Shown here piece by piece: positions 9,346 to 19,918 of a stretch of 20,093 nucleotides of DNA (positions within the stretch are counted from its first letter, which is position 1; every line of letters begins with the position of its first letter). The notes beneath the pieces were generated by a model. The model was given only the letters and a program-made list of their open reading frames with translations. It did not search any database and was not told the origin of the DNA. The translations under genes and the position numbers were made by a program. Source of the DNA: Hamiltosporidium magnivora (taxonomy: Eukaryota > Microsporidia > Dubosqiidae); assembly GCA_004325065.1 (NCBI GenBank), contig PITI01000131.1, forward strand, positions 1 to 20,093, written 5' to 3'.

Positions 9346-10888
9346 TAAAAACTAAAGTGAAATTAAAATTTAATTTGTACAAAGTTTATTTAAAAAAATG
9401 CCACGAAAAGTTAAATACTTGTTAAAAATATGTAAGACGAAAACAAATTCTTTGAAACTTTTATATTTCTTAACGTATCATCGTTATTTTTATTTTCACT
9501 TAATAGTCAAACATTAAAAAAATATTACTTTGTTATAAATTTCTTTTAAGCTTCCACAATAAACTTATTGCCTTTTACATTCCAAAGCAATATAAAAAAA
9601 AGTAACTATTAAAATTTAAAAATAAAGGGTATCCTGATAGAATAATTTGGAGAGAAGTAAATTATAATTTTATAATTACCGTAAAATCTCACAAACAAAT
9701 TAGATTTTTTAGATTAGAAGGAAGTATAAATACTTGAAATACATATAGTTCAGTTTCTCTAAAATAAAGGCTATGATTCTATGATTTGTACTATTATCTA
9801 ATTTTCTATCTTAAAAAGCACGTTTTATTAGTTATAAATAAAAAATTATTTCTAAAAAGATGTGATAAATGTTCAATTGACGATATATGTATGTTTTTAT
9901 ATTGTTTATAGCCTTAAATTTAATTATATTTAATTATCTATAAATATTGATCCTGAGGTTTAAATATAGGATTTTGCAATCATGCGAACATTGACGAGAA
10001 GAATATCTAATAAAATCACCCAGTTCAAAAGTCTAAATAGCAGAGAAAGCCTTTTTTTTTATCAAATATAAATGAAAACAGAGCCATGGTACAATTTTTT
10101 GTTTCTGTAAATATTTTTTTAACTCGTTTAAGATTATAAATTTAAGATTGTTAAAGGCTTCTAATATGAAATAAATATTATTGTATATTTAAACTTATTT
10201 TAATAACTAATTTTTGCTTCGTTTAATGGTTATAAAAGTTTCTATAGTAAATGCAAAATATATATTATAAATAAAAATCAAAAAATAATCTAGCTTAATT
10301 ACATGCTTCGTGTATTCTTCATATAATGTTTTGGTTTTTATACTTTTTGGAGTAAATAATAAACGTCAAAAATAATTTTTATAATGTGAAAACCCCGTTG
10401 AATCCACAGCTGATTAAGAAGAAATATACTGATATTTTATTCTGCCAAATTTCCGTTTTAATGTAGTGAATATTATCTTAGACATAATTAAGATTAAATA
10501 GATGTAATAGGCTGTATAGAAAACACAATAAAAATTACTTAGTAAGTAAAAAAGTTTGATTACAAAAATAATTTAAGGACAAAAAAATTATAAATATTGT
10601 CTCGTTCATAAATACATTAGATCATACTAAATTCAATATATTATAAATGGTTTATAAATATGAAATAAAAAGCTAAAAAAAATTAATTAAATTTTCTATT
10701 AAATAAATTTCTGGAGTAAAATGGTTTCCACACTTTTTTTACATTTCATTCTGCCTCTTTAACGCCTATATTTTCTTCTCCTAAATTCGAATTTTCATTA
10801 TGCTTATTGTCGATTCCTCTAGTCTGGTTCTATAGCTGAAATAATGAACTGATAATTTTATTTTTTAGAACTGTTAACACATTCTTAA
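9346..10888. other. AT-rich intergenic stretch, no supported gene
   Basis: Long A/T runs with no coding frame that looks protein-like on either strand, and no RNA gene recognised. 10740-10830 is slightly GC-richer and weakly resembles 2440-2500; it probably marks the 3' flank of the retroelement relic that starts at 10889. Confidence 0.45.
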
Positions 10889-11760
10889 TCATGGCTCGCT
10901 TATTTTAAAGTTGATTTTAGTTGCTGGTGCTTTTAAGCTCTCTTCAAAACATCCACCGACGCTCTCTTCGGCTCTCTTCGCATTTGGTTCCGACTCAATT
11001 CTTTTTCGTCTGTCAAAGGAAATTGTTTCGACCGTCTTCTTAAGTACAAAGGTCGAATAAATCTCTTTAAATTCATGGGTATTTGCTTTCATTTTAAGGG
11101 AGATATTTATGGTGTTTCGCCACAATACCATCCCGGATGATCACATAGAGATTATCTCGGCCCTAAACTTATAAATAAGCCCTATCTCATTTGCTATTAG
11201 GTCATAATTCCTAATTTTTTTCAGTTTAAACAACTTGAAGTGAATTTTGGGAAGTAATTCCTACTTCGATATGCGTAATTTACTTTTTACTGTTATCTAA
11301 ATAAAAATGCAAGTTTTATTATTCCAAATTTTGACATCAGTATGTATTCTGGTGTCCCTTTATATCTCTGCATGCTTGTTTTCAGGTATTCCTTGAACTG
11401 AGTGGTTTCCAATCATTTTGAAAGCTTAAATGTATATCGATTTAGAAGAGGAAAGTGCAGCCATCTAACCACACTCTTATGCCGTCTATTATAATCAAGA
11501 CCGAGCATTTCTCACGTCTAATCAATTAATGATCTACTTTTTACTAAATTTATAACAGGATTGGTAAATACTTTCTACCTGAGGAGCATTTCTATCCTAG
11601 ATATAGCAGAACACTACTCCATCTCTTGGCCCAATGGTCCCTTTCCTTAGACATCCGGATGAATCACTAACACATATAAGCTCATTATTTCTTGCATTGT
11701 ATAACTTTTTATGAAGCCTTCTCTTTTTTATTTCGTTATAATTTTGCAAGTTGAGGCTTC
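10889..11760 (-). mobile_element. Decayed LINE-like retroelement: zinc knuckle and endonuclease end
   Basis: Read on the minus strand, three frames joined by small indels give a continuous protein relic. In order: NARNNELICVSDSS (about 11695), GPRDGVVFCYI-stop-DRN (about 11625-11590), GLDYNRRHKSVVRW (about 11505-11465), VGITSQNSLQVV (about 11260-11225), KIRNYDLIANEIGLIYK (about 11215-11170), YVIIRDGIVAKHHKYL (about 11145-11100) and VLKKTVETISFDRRKR (about 11045-11000). From memory of the family, microsporidian LINE-like RT polyproteins end with CYIQDRN, a CxxC...HxxxxC knuckle with DYTRRH, then a PD-(D/E)XK-like core with EVGIT, KYDLLANE and VLKKTLE. Frameshifts and stops show it is dead. Minus-strand residues from 11131 to 10889 still form an open 80-residue frame. 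The reverse transcriptase part was not found. Confidence 0.65.
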
Positions 11761-13839
11761 TCTAAATTCATATTTATTAATTTATTCAAAGAAATGCTTA
11801 ATCAACCAATAAAGAAATTTTTTTATAAATACTTTAGGTGAATGAAAATACAATTTTGATATAGTAGAGATTAATCTTTTTTCAAGATACTAAATGCTAA
11901 GAAAATTAGCTTTCCTTTGGTATTTATATATCGGTTTTCGTAATTTCCCACTTTCATTTAAATTTAATATAATTGAGTACTTTCTTTGTAATAATTCTTT
12001 CAGAAAACCATTTCAGTCTAAAATTAAATGAAAAAATCTTTTTTTTGACACCGGGAAATTATGCTCAAGGTTTGAAAGTGATATTTATTTGTTTTTTTGT
12101 TGTTTGAATTCTACTTTTAGCATAGAATCAGTAAATGAGGTCTCTTTAACTTCATATTCATATATTCCATAAAAAAGCATTTTTCATCAGATTTATTTTT
12201 TCTAAATAAATATAAATTTAAGTCTTCAAAACGAATAAGGAGTAATCCCAAGTAATTCTTGAAAATTAATATTCTTCTATACCAATGGATTGTTTGAAGA
12301 ACTAACAGCAAAATTTGGACTATAAACCCGATATTATATTCTAGAAAAGAAATTAAAAACGATAGAAATGTGCTTTTGGCTGTTGAAACTTTAGGGTTAA
12401 AAACCAACGCTGTTATTAAATGTACTCAGTCATGGTTATAATTTGGTCTAAAAGCATTGAGTAATGATAGCCTAGGTTGGAATTACGACTAAATATATAA
12501 GATGAATCTTGAAATCCAAATAAAATCATGATAGAGTAATGAACCAAATCGAAAACATTATTAAGAGTTTATTTCGTTTGTGCCGTAACCAAATAGAACC
12601 ATAGTCAATCTGATACCGATGAAGTCAAGCGACACTATGAATTCCATAAAAAAGGAGCACATTTAAAATATAATGTTTAGCCATAAAACACATAAAATGA
12701 GGTTTAATATGAAACCACGAAATTAAACAAAAAAGCTATTATTTATAGTTCTATTACCATATAATAGTTTGATTCGAATTGAAATGAATGAATTGATTAT
12801 TTATTACGACATTGAAAGATCCAAAATATCAATCGAGTAATGACATTATGATGTAGTAACTATTCGTTAGTAGCATTAGATATTTTGAAATAGTTTTAAC
12901 TAAATGAAATCTGTTGCTTTATTCCGTGCAATAAAAATTACTATATTTTTTTATATGTAATAAGGTGAGAATAAAGCGGCGTGGGATACCAATCTTATGT
13001 CCTAAAAAATGGAATAAGAATGGAAATACTTGAAGAATAGCCATTGAAATACTTTATGTGCATATTTACTGCCATAATAATTTAGTTTTTTACTCTGACA
13101 TTTCTTGAAAGAAATAGCTTTGCTTTTTTTACTAACTAAATATATTCAAGTAGTTACAAATGAGTATTATAATTACAAATATTTGTAAGTCGTTTCTTGT
13201 ACTATAGACTCATGTATCTTGAATACTATGTACTGAATACGCAGTGTATTACATACCTTTGCCACTTTTATTTACACATTTTTGAAATCACCTTGCCAAA
13301 TAATATTTGAAATGAGCCATATTATTTTTGGCTTAGGATTTCGAAATTTATTGACAAAGAATCGAGTTTACTTTTGTTTCGTTATTACACCATTTTTCTT
13401 TCAAACAAGGAAGGTTTGTGTTAGATTGAGAACTTAACCCGTTAAAAGGAAAATGGCTGAGAGGCCTAAATAGAACAACAAACGTTAAATTTGGTCGTAT
13501 ATTACTCTGTTAATCTGTTGTAAAGTAAAATACTATTCAAGATTTTTCAACAGAAAAGAAAATGAGTTTTCAAAAATATTGTTTGATTGTATCTACTAGC
13601 CGTTAAGCTTGTCCAAACTAACTTTATCTTATATTTAAAAAACCAAAGAAAAAACAAGTCGATTGCAATCATAAAATTCTCGGTATAGGCATATATTCTT
13701 AATTTTTGCAATAATAATTTTAGATTATCATTAGAACTGTTTCTCGCATGTTTTTAGTCTTTCATATCCGAATCATTAGCCGCTTTTAGGCCATTTCCTA
13801 TGAAAAAGATAAGTAATTTTTTTAGCATAATATTTCTCT
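11761..13839. other. Intergenic stretch, possible decayed element remains
   Basis: This is where the reverse-transcriptase part of the 10889-11760 relic would lie, but I could not read an RT motif on the minus strand. A 96-codon hydrophobic frame at 12117-12407 (minus) begins only with TTG and looks fortuitous. The 12420-13560 part is less AT-rich than its surroundings, with many broken frames. No gene is supported. Confidence 0.4.
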
Positions 13840-14040
13840 TCTCAGATATATTGCTTTCCATTTTTTTACCGCTTCATTTCGGCTTTTATATTAAGTCTGT
13901 TCCGTTTTAATTCTATTTTTATTCCATCTTATCTTCTTTCTTAAACAAATTTATTCAAACGGAGCATTTTCTTCACAGAAGAAACTGTTCTTTTTAACGA
14001 TGTGTTTTCTTTATTATTTTATTTGTTGTATAACTTCTCA
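13840..14040 (-). repeat. Second copy of the diverged block at 2395-2580
   Basis: It shares the ordered segments TTTCC...CCATTTTT...CTTC...GGCT and GTGTTTT...TTTTATTTGTTGTATAAC-type sequence with 2395-2580, after allowing indels. It is probably another fragment of the LINE-like element or a companion element; orientation is assumed the same. 14041-14704 beyond it is plain AT-rich intergenic sequence. Confidence 0.3.
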
Positions 14041-14704
14041 ATAATTTTAAGGGAAAATCTTTTAATTTAAGCATGTATAAAGTTGCAACAAAGCTATTTA
14101 AAAAATAATTTTTTTATGTAATTATTATTGAGAATAAGAATAAATAGCATAGAAGAATTGCCAAAAAGTATTAATCATATTGTTCAATTCTTTATATATT
14201 AGTGAAACTCTCAGAAAAAATCTGAACAAATTAAAACATTTAATTTTACTTTAAAGAATAAAAAAATATATTTATAACGTTATCTATGTCACATACCTCA
14301 TTCTAGAAACAATTTTTACAAAATTTAGTGCCATTTTTTGAACCAATTAAACACTTTAATTTGTTTTTTTTATTTAGTTTTACTTTCTATTATTGGTTTT
14401 CTAAGGCTTGAGAACAAATCAGAAGAGTCATATTTTTGAGCAAAAAACCATTATTATTGTCTTCTTTGTTTCAAATGAATAAAACATTTCGAGGTGGTTC
14501 GTCGTCTTCGCGACAGTACTAAATTATACAATAGATTATTACCAACAGAAATTTGAAAGTGATGATAAATTCGAAAAAATTCGTATATTTATATTTTTTT
14601 TTGTAAAGGACCTGTGTTGTAGAAATATAATGTCACATATTTTTACAAAATTTCTGCTGAAAATAATATATCTGTTCTCTAGGATTCGAACCATAAATTA
14701 AAAA

Positions 14705-14880
14705 TACCAAAATTTGGATAAAAATTGATAGTCGGATTAAAAATTCTAAATTCGGATTTTGATAAAGAAAAACGAAAAATTCCAAATTACCAAAATTTAG
14801 ATAAAAATAAATAGTGAATTAAAAATCTATAATTTCATTCTTTACTTAAGAAAAATCAAGAATCAAAATTTCTAATTTAC
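14705..14880. repeat. Diverged tandem repeat, period about 83-90 bp
   Basis: Unit 1 starts TACCAAAATTTGGATAAAAA at 14705; unit 2 starts TACCAAAATTTAGATAAAAA at 14788. Both continue through AATAG/GATAG, ATTAAAAAT and an AAAAA-C/T-GAAAAATTCC-like end. A third start (TTTACAAAATTAAAA) begins at about 14876 and runs into the stop codon of the V-ATPase F gene. The units differ by several substitutions and a few indels, so the array is old. Confidence 0.65.
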
Positions 14881-14893
14881 AAAATTAAAAAAA

Positions 14894-15187
14894 TCAATGA
14901 ACTTTATTAACACCAAGTTTAGAAGGGATTTCCATAATTGACGGTAGCATTTCTTTATATTCTTTGATAGTCTTTGAAATTTTTTTGTACGCAAAATCGC
15001 CAATAAATATTATTGAAATATCATCGCGTGAAACAAGATTTTGGAAGTTTTTAATTAAATCCTCTTCTGTCGTTTTATCACAAACTGCAATAAAATTTGG
15101 ATTTTCTTTTGTAAATTCCAAACCTGTTAATAAAAATCCTGTTATTGTATCTTCATCTGAAATTATTCCAACTAATGTACGTTGCAT
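14894..15187 (-). CDS. VMA7: V-type ATPase subunit F
   Basis: 97 residues, ATG at 15187, TGA at 14894-14896. Subunit F is the small central-stalk subunit of the V1 sector of the vacuolar proton pump; it turns with subunit D and couples ATP hydrolysis to proton transport. Conserved features: TLVGIISDEDTITGFLLTGL (4-23, family pattern IxDEDTxTGxLLAGI), TTEEDLIKNF (39-48), RDDISIIFIGDFAYKKI (54-70, family RDDIAILLINQHIA) and LPSIMEIPSK (81-90). After EIPSK the protein stops within seven residues, whereas yeast Vma7 (118 residues) continues about 20 more. The end is therefore short, next to the tandem repeat at 14705-14880. A CCC lies 12 bases before the ATG. Identity is secure. Confidence 0.93.
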   Translation of the reverse strand: MQRTLVGIISDEDTITGFLLTGLEFTKENPNFIAVCDKTTEEDLIKNFQNLVSRDDISIIFIGDFAYKKISKTIKEYKEMLPSIMEIPSKLGVNKVH

Positions 15188-17449
15188 GATAAAAAGGAGG
15201 GTAATGGTAAATATTACATTTCCTTTTTACACATAGAAATGTACAAAATATTAGTTTCGAAAATAATATCTTAGTTATTCCCATTGTATTTGTTATTTTC
15301 ATCTGAATAATTTAAGATGATGTAATAATGCTGTTCAATTAAGAAAATGCTCGATGGCATATGACAAAATTTTAAAATTTATAGAAATATTTACATTACC
15401 CGGCAACATGAATAATACTGGAAATTGAAGGAGCAATTTATGAAAATATATGTATTATAAACTTTTGATAAGCATGATTCAATGAATTCTTGTCCAAGAG
15501 ATGATTAATATCAGAAACATTGACACGGCATTATATTCTTTGAAAAAATAGCTAGTTTGGAGAGAAAATAACCAGATTGAAACTATTAGTGGCGAAGAGG
15601 GCCTATAATTGGTGTGAAAATCATTGTTGACATTTTGGTAGGATTAAAACCATATCGGATCTATAGGCCGATCCCCTATAATCCCGTGTTACAACAGATT
15701 ATAAGAAACAAATAGAAAATTTTTATTTGTTGATCCTCGACATCGAGAGGTAAAAGAGGAATGGAATAAGTAATTAAGTAAGAAAAATAGCTAACAATAA
15801 AAAAGAAAGAATTTAAAACAATTTCGATACTTCTATTTATAAAGAAAAAACCAAAACAATCATGAGTTCGTTGAAAAGCGAGGCATACAAGGGAGAAGCC
15901 GATAATGATTGCTGATTAGCAAGTGAGAATCTCGAAGGGCACATATTTTCAAATTGCTGTCATGATCTTTAAATGACCAAATAAATCATAACAATATGAA
16001 TATTGTCTGAAAATTAAATGAATAATCCTGGATTATCTTAATATTTTAAATCGCATAATTATTCGAATTTACCGTAATTAATATATCATTTCGTTTAAAA
16101 TTTTTTATGAATGAAATAGAACCATTATTTAAGCAACTTTGCGCTTAAATATCTTTTAAATATATTTCTAAAAAAATTATTTTAAGAGTATCAAGTCAAT
16201 TAGGCAAATACTAATCTGTAATATAAAATATAAACGTATTATAAATCGTAGGATATAAAATTTTTATAAAATTACTAATCAAACTTATAAATAAATTAGA
16301 AACAAATATGTTTCAATTTCAATGTTTTATTCTGATTATTAGGAATCCTGAAAATATTTTTAAAGATATAAAAAATGAATTTTATGTTTTAGTACTGACT
16401 TAACCAATTTTATAGATCGTATTAAATTAAAATTTTGTAATCGATTTCCTGGAAAATAAAAACCTTAAGCCTGTATTTTAATGTATTAGATTTGAAAAAC
16501 TTATAGTTTTTGCAATATTGTAAAGACGATAAATCTAAAAAATAAATTTATTTTGTTAAATTTTAGATGTTATGACTATAAAATATTTAAATTCTCTAAT
16601 TTTGGTGATATTCCTGCTCTATTTCTTAAAGTTTATAAATATTATCTATACAAAAAAATCGGATTATAATCATTTAAAAAAATACATATACTACCTTGGT
16701 ACAAATCACCATAAATTAACTTAATTTTTTAATTAACTAGAAATATTGCTTACTTTATCTTTGTGAGGATCTGAATATAAAACATTAAAATATATTTGAG
16801 ACACAAAATTTTTTAATAAAAACAATATAAATTCTTAAATGTAAACATCTTAATTAGATATATGCATATTTTAAAATAAATTGTTTTTATAATCTTGTTT
16901 TCGTTCAATCGAAATATCTTTTTATTTTTTAGTTATAAACTACGCCAGAAACTTTAAAAGTCATCGTTTCTTATTCATCTTTGTTGAATTTAAAGTATCA
17001 ATATTTGAAAAATCCAATTCGAAATTAAAAGCAATTTTGATATATGCACCTCTTCTGGCATCTACACCCGTGATTTCAGATTTTTATTTGTATTCAGTTT
17101 AGATTGAAAGTCTTTATATTTTTGGATTATTGGCATATTTATTTTACCAAGGTTCTATAAATTTTTCGAAAAATTTTCTACTTTTTCTATTTAAATGTTC
17201 TAAATAAATTATTAACAATATTAATTCGTAATTAACATACAATTATATGCTATAAGTGGCGAAGAGAAGATAAATACATAAAAGACTGTCTGTTTGGCAA
17301 TGGTTATAAGAAATTGGTGTGGGTATCCTTGTTTGGATTTTTGTTGGGAAATAAACCACACTATATCTTCGGGTTTTTTTAGTGAATTTGTATGAGGAGG
17401 TCTACGAAATTGCAAAACTTTTTCTACAAACTTATTTTTTGTTTTTTAT
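15188..17449. other. Intergenic stretch with probable decayed element fragments
   Basis: No gene is supported. Two places share sequence: 15585-15630 has CTATTAGTGGCGAAGAG...ATAATTGGTGTG, and 17248-17325 has CTATAAGTGGCGAAGAG...AAATTGGTGTG with about 30 extra bases between. This suggests fragments of one repeat family. The 15560-15960 part is GC-richer with many broken frames. 15961-17220 is plain AT-rich DNA. The 64-codon frame at 17221-17415 (minus) overlaps the shared fragment and looks like relic or chance. Confidence 0.4.
15199..15201 (-). promoter_or_regulatory. CCC-type start-proximal motif of VMA7
   Basis: On the minus strand ACCCTCC sits about 12 bases before ATG 15187, at the same spacing as the CCCC of the EED-like gene. 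It supports the chosen start. Confidence 0.5.
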
Positions 17450-17669
17450 GTAACTAGATTGCAGACCGCAGCTGAAATGTAGGTAATTTCCATGCTTTTG
17501 CATGGAAACCTACCCTTGATCACTCGTTTAAGAAGACCTAACGCTCGGGAGATATAAAAATAAAAACCATTACCAGCCGAGAGAGCTAAGTATCAGGTTA
17601 TACCTGTTGGTATGACATTGCACTGTCTAGGTGGACTTCTTGTAACTCTCTGAAATATATCTTAGCTAG
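17450..17669. other. GC-richer block with nested inverted repeats (structured RNA or element end)
   Basis: The block stands out from the AT-rich surroundings and has several self-complementary arms. 17479-17513 forms a hairpin (GTAGG...TTTCCATGC, loop TTTT, GCATGGAAA CCTAC). CAGGT-TAT-ACCTG lies at 17594-17606. AGCTAAG (17584-17590) pairs with CTTAGCT (17661-17667). GAGAG (17581-17585) pairs with CTCTC (17646-17650), and AGAAG...ACCTA (17531-17540) with TAGGT...CTTCT (17628-17640). The nesting is partly consistent with one folded transcript of about 220 nt. No known ncRNA family was recognised. It directly precedes the dispersed repeat at 17670, so it may be part of the same mobile unit. Confidence 0.4.
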
Positions 17670-17837
17670 AAGTTTATTGGGTTCAGAAAGTGTAGAGTAT
17701 GTGAATGCTGCATATTCTTGGGGAGCCCAGGGGGATTCGACCTTCAATCCAACACCATGCAACGAACATTAACGAACTCATGGGATCTGGCTCGCCTATT
17801 AATTAGGTTCTTCATACCTGGTAGATGAAACGCTTTG
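17670..17837. repeat. Dispersed repeat, copy A
   Basis: About 168 bp matching 19919-20091 in direct orientation. Both start AAGTTTATTGGGTTCAGAAA and share CAACG(A/G)ACATTAACGAACT, CTCGCCTA(T/G)TAATTAGGTT and ACCTGGTA(G/A)ATGAAA. They differ by scattered substitutions and by lengths of G runs. It is much GC-richer than the surroundings. No intact protein is encoded: indels break the minus-strand frame that looks partly coding. Identity drops after CTTTG at 17837, although copy B ends with the window there. Confidence 0.75.
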
Positions 17838-19108
17838 AAATGTAGGTATCGCAGGGGGTACTGGTGGAGTGTTGGAATAGCAGCTTTTTATGTTAAACCT
17901 GTAACAGCGTTAATGTTATGAAAACAAATATAACACTTGCCACTGTTTTAAAAAGATGTGATAGCTTTCAATAAGGTCTATTTTGATTATGATTAAGATT
18001 TTGGATTGATTTAAAATAATTCAAAGCTTTTTTAAGAATAGAAATTCAAGTTAAAAAATTAATCACTATGTAACATAATTTGACGTATGAGAATCTATAG
18101 ATTTGATGAAATGACATATAAAGATACTATAATTACTATAATCTTGCTTTAAATTATATGTTTTAAAGGCTTAATATATTTTTAATTACGTTTTCAAATT
18201 TCTATATGAATTTATCCAAAATTTCACAAAGTATTTAAAATAAAAATATAATTTGTAGGCTTGGCGTAGAGTTTTTAAAAAACCAGGCCCTTTAAATCTA
18301 CTAAAAAAATATTCTAAATATTTAGTAGAATTAAATATTCGTTAGAAAAAATTTAAAGGCCATGCTATTTTCATTATTAATACTATCGGATTCTAATTAA
18401 TTTAGTTTATAATACTTAGATTAAGAATAAAAAAAACTCGAAATATATTAATGATTCTTTGAATGTACTCGAGGACAATTGTATAATATACATTTAGTAA
18501 TTAAAAAAATCTTATTTAAGCATTATCAAGGAGTATTTCTCGTTTAAAATATAGTTGAATAAATGAATAGAATAGACAGGCACATATATTTTTTAATAAA
18601 AATAGAATTAAGATTGAGATGAATAAAAGAATAATCAAAGGAATATAAACAATATGAAATTAAAACATATACGCAGATAACTTTGGTAAATATTAAAAGT
18701 AGAATAACTCCTAAATTTAGTTATAAATTGAAATCAGAATTCATTAAATATAAATTATGAAACGAAAATTTATTCCCACGAGATAATTATATAATCAGTA
18801 GTTAATTTCGAGTTTATGATGCTTCTGAAATACAAAAAATTCTAAGTTTTGACTTTTCTGTGTGAATATAAGAAAAACGAGTAATTTTATAAGAATAGAT
18901 AGATCTTTAGTTTATTTTTTTGTTTCTTGTCAATAAGAGGATTTCCGGTTCTAAAATAATAAAAAAAACATTTTTCGATGGCCAAAAAATGGAGTTTTTA
19001 TTAGGAAATAAAATTCTCAAGAAATCTATTTAAATAAAATTGCTAAAGGCAAGACAAAAAATTGTAAATTATAAAATTAAAATTTATTTTTACATATTTG
19101 AATATACT
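17838..19108. other. AT-rich intergenic stretch, no supported gene
   Basis: Apart from the tail of the GC-rich block (to about 17940) and the inverted repeat at 18286-18361, this is plain AT-rich sequence with no protein-like frame or RNA gene. GAAATGTAGGTA at 17836-17847 repeats the same 12-mer at 17474-17485. It is a further hint that the whole 17450-17900 block is one composite element. Confidence 0.45.
18286..18361. repeat. Nested inverted repeat
   Basis: Outer arms GGCCCTTTAAAT (18286-18297) and ATTTAAAGGCC (18351-18361) differ by one C. Inner arms CTACTAAA (18298-18305) and TTTAGTAG (18321-18328) are perfect. The arms allow a stem of about 20 pairs with an asymmetric bulge. It could be a small foldback element or hairpin; no gene is adjacent on either side. 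Confidence 0.6.
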
Positions 19109-19774
19109 TCAATATTGTTTTAGTAATTCAGTATCTGTTATTACTTTATTTTGATTTGCAATATTTTTTATAAAATTTGCAATTATAAGTATTTTTTTCA
19201 TATTTTCGTAATTTAAATCATCAGATCCGATCCATATGAATCCATTTACCCCGATAATTATTTCTATGCTTTCGATTTTAAGAAATTGTGTTTTATATCT
19301 GGTAACCAGCATTGCAGGTACTTCTAATACCAATCCATTGGTTAATTTTTTATATTTTTCATTTCTTGTATGTAATGAGATATTTCCTGATTTATTGATT
19401 TTTTGTACTTCAGCAACTAAAATATCATTTATATCAAAATATTCTCGCATTTTCATTTCATCGGAATACATTTTTCTCCTTTGAACCGAACCCGGAAGAT
19501 TTATAGCAGATAATTGTAATGTTGATTCAGCCTTTGAATTCATTTCAACTTTCCATTTTTTATTTCCAATCATCGTAATTCGTCCTATAATAACATCTCC
19601 AACTTCTGGATTGTATCTAAAATCAATAACAGGCTGAACAGTCATTAACTTATCAATTACAACCAAGTTACCATACAAAGATGAGTATAAACCATCATTC
19701 TGTTGATAAGAACCATGACCATTTATATAACCTTCTATTGTTGGCATTTTTTCACCAGGAAGAAATTTTGTCAT
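19109..19774 (-). CDS. RRP4: Exosome complex RNA-binding subunit Rrp4
   Basis: 221 residues. Rrp4 is one of three S1/KH cap subunits of the RNA exosome, guiding RNA into the 3'-5' degradation channel in nucleus and cytoplasm. The N-terminal domain carries PGE (6-8) and GYINGHGSY (15-23, family GxxxGHGTY). The S1 domain spans about 52-137: YNPEVGDVIIGRI (54-66), KWKVEMNSK (73-81), LQLSAINLPG (86-95) and SLHTR (133-137). KYKKLTNG (140-147) links to a divergent KH region with GVNGFIWIG (175-183, family GNNGFIWI). Length is slightly below the yeast and human proteins (359 and 293), lacking N-terminal and C-terminal extensions, as usual for microsporidia. The start is the only Met before the PGE motif. 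Identity is secure. Confidence 0.95.
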   Translation of the reverse strand: MTKFLPGEKMPTIEGYINGHGSYQQNDGLYSSLYGNLVVIDKLMTVQPVIDFRYNPEVGDVIIGRITMIGNKKWKVEMNSKAESTLQLSAINLPGSVQRRKMYSDEMKMREYFDINDILVAEVQKINKSGNISLHTRNEKYKKLTNGLVLEVPAMLVTRYKTQFLKIESIEIIIGVNGFIWIGSDDLNYENMKKILIIANFIKNIANQNKVITDTELLKQY

Positions 19775-19918
19775 TTCAGCGGTAAAAATATTTAAAAAAT
19801 CTTTTTTTATTTTTCTTGAAAATTTTTGTAAAAGTTATTGTATAAGAAAAAAAGCCGAATCAAAAATTTTAGAAGGCTCGTTTATTTAAAAAGGTATAAA
19901 TATTTTTTTTTAGTATTA

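Noticed and set aside
12117..12407. 96-codon hydrophobic minus-strand frame
   Set aside because: No ATG start; an in-frame stop lies just upstream of the TTG. Hydrophobicity follows from T-rich DNA.
14681..14692. AGGATTCGAACC, resembling a tRNA T-arm on the minus strand
   Set aside because: The T-stem does not pair beyond GG/CC, and no acceptor or anticodon arm fits the flanks.
14964..15236. 90-codon plus-strand frame
   Set aside because: Antisense shadow of the secure VMA7 gene.
17221..17415. 64-codon minus-strand frame
   Set aside because: Overlaps a fragment shared with 15585-15630, and the plus strand over the same bases also reads as protein-like, so it is more likely relic or chance than a gene.
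17740..17760. GGTCGAATCC on the minus strand as a tRNA T-arm
   Set aside because: Lies inside the dispersed repeat; the other copy does not keep the motif, and no cloverleaf can be built.
17870..17880. TGTTGGAATA, identical to the start of yeast Ty1-type LTRs
   Set aside because: No matching LTR end, second copy or adjacent primer-binding site is visible; ten bases can match by chance.
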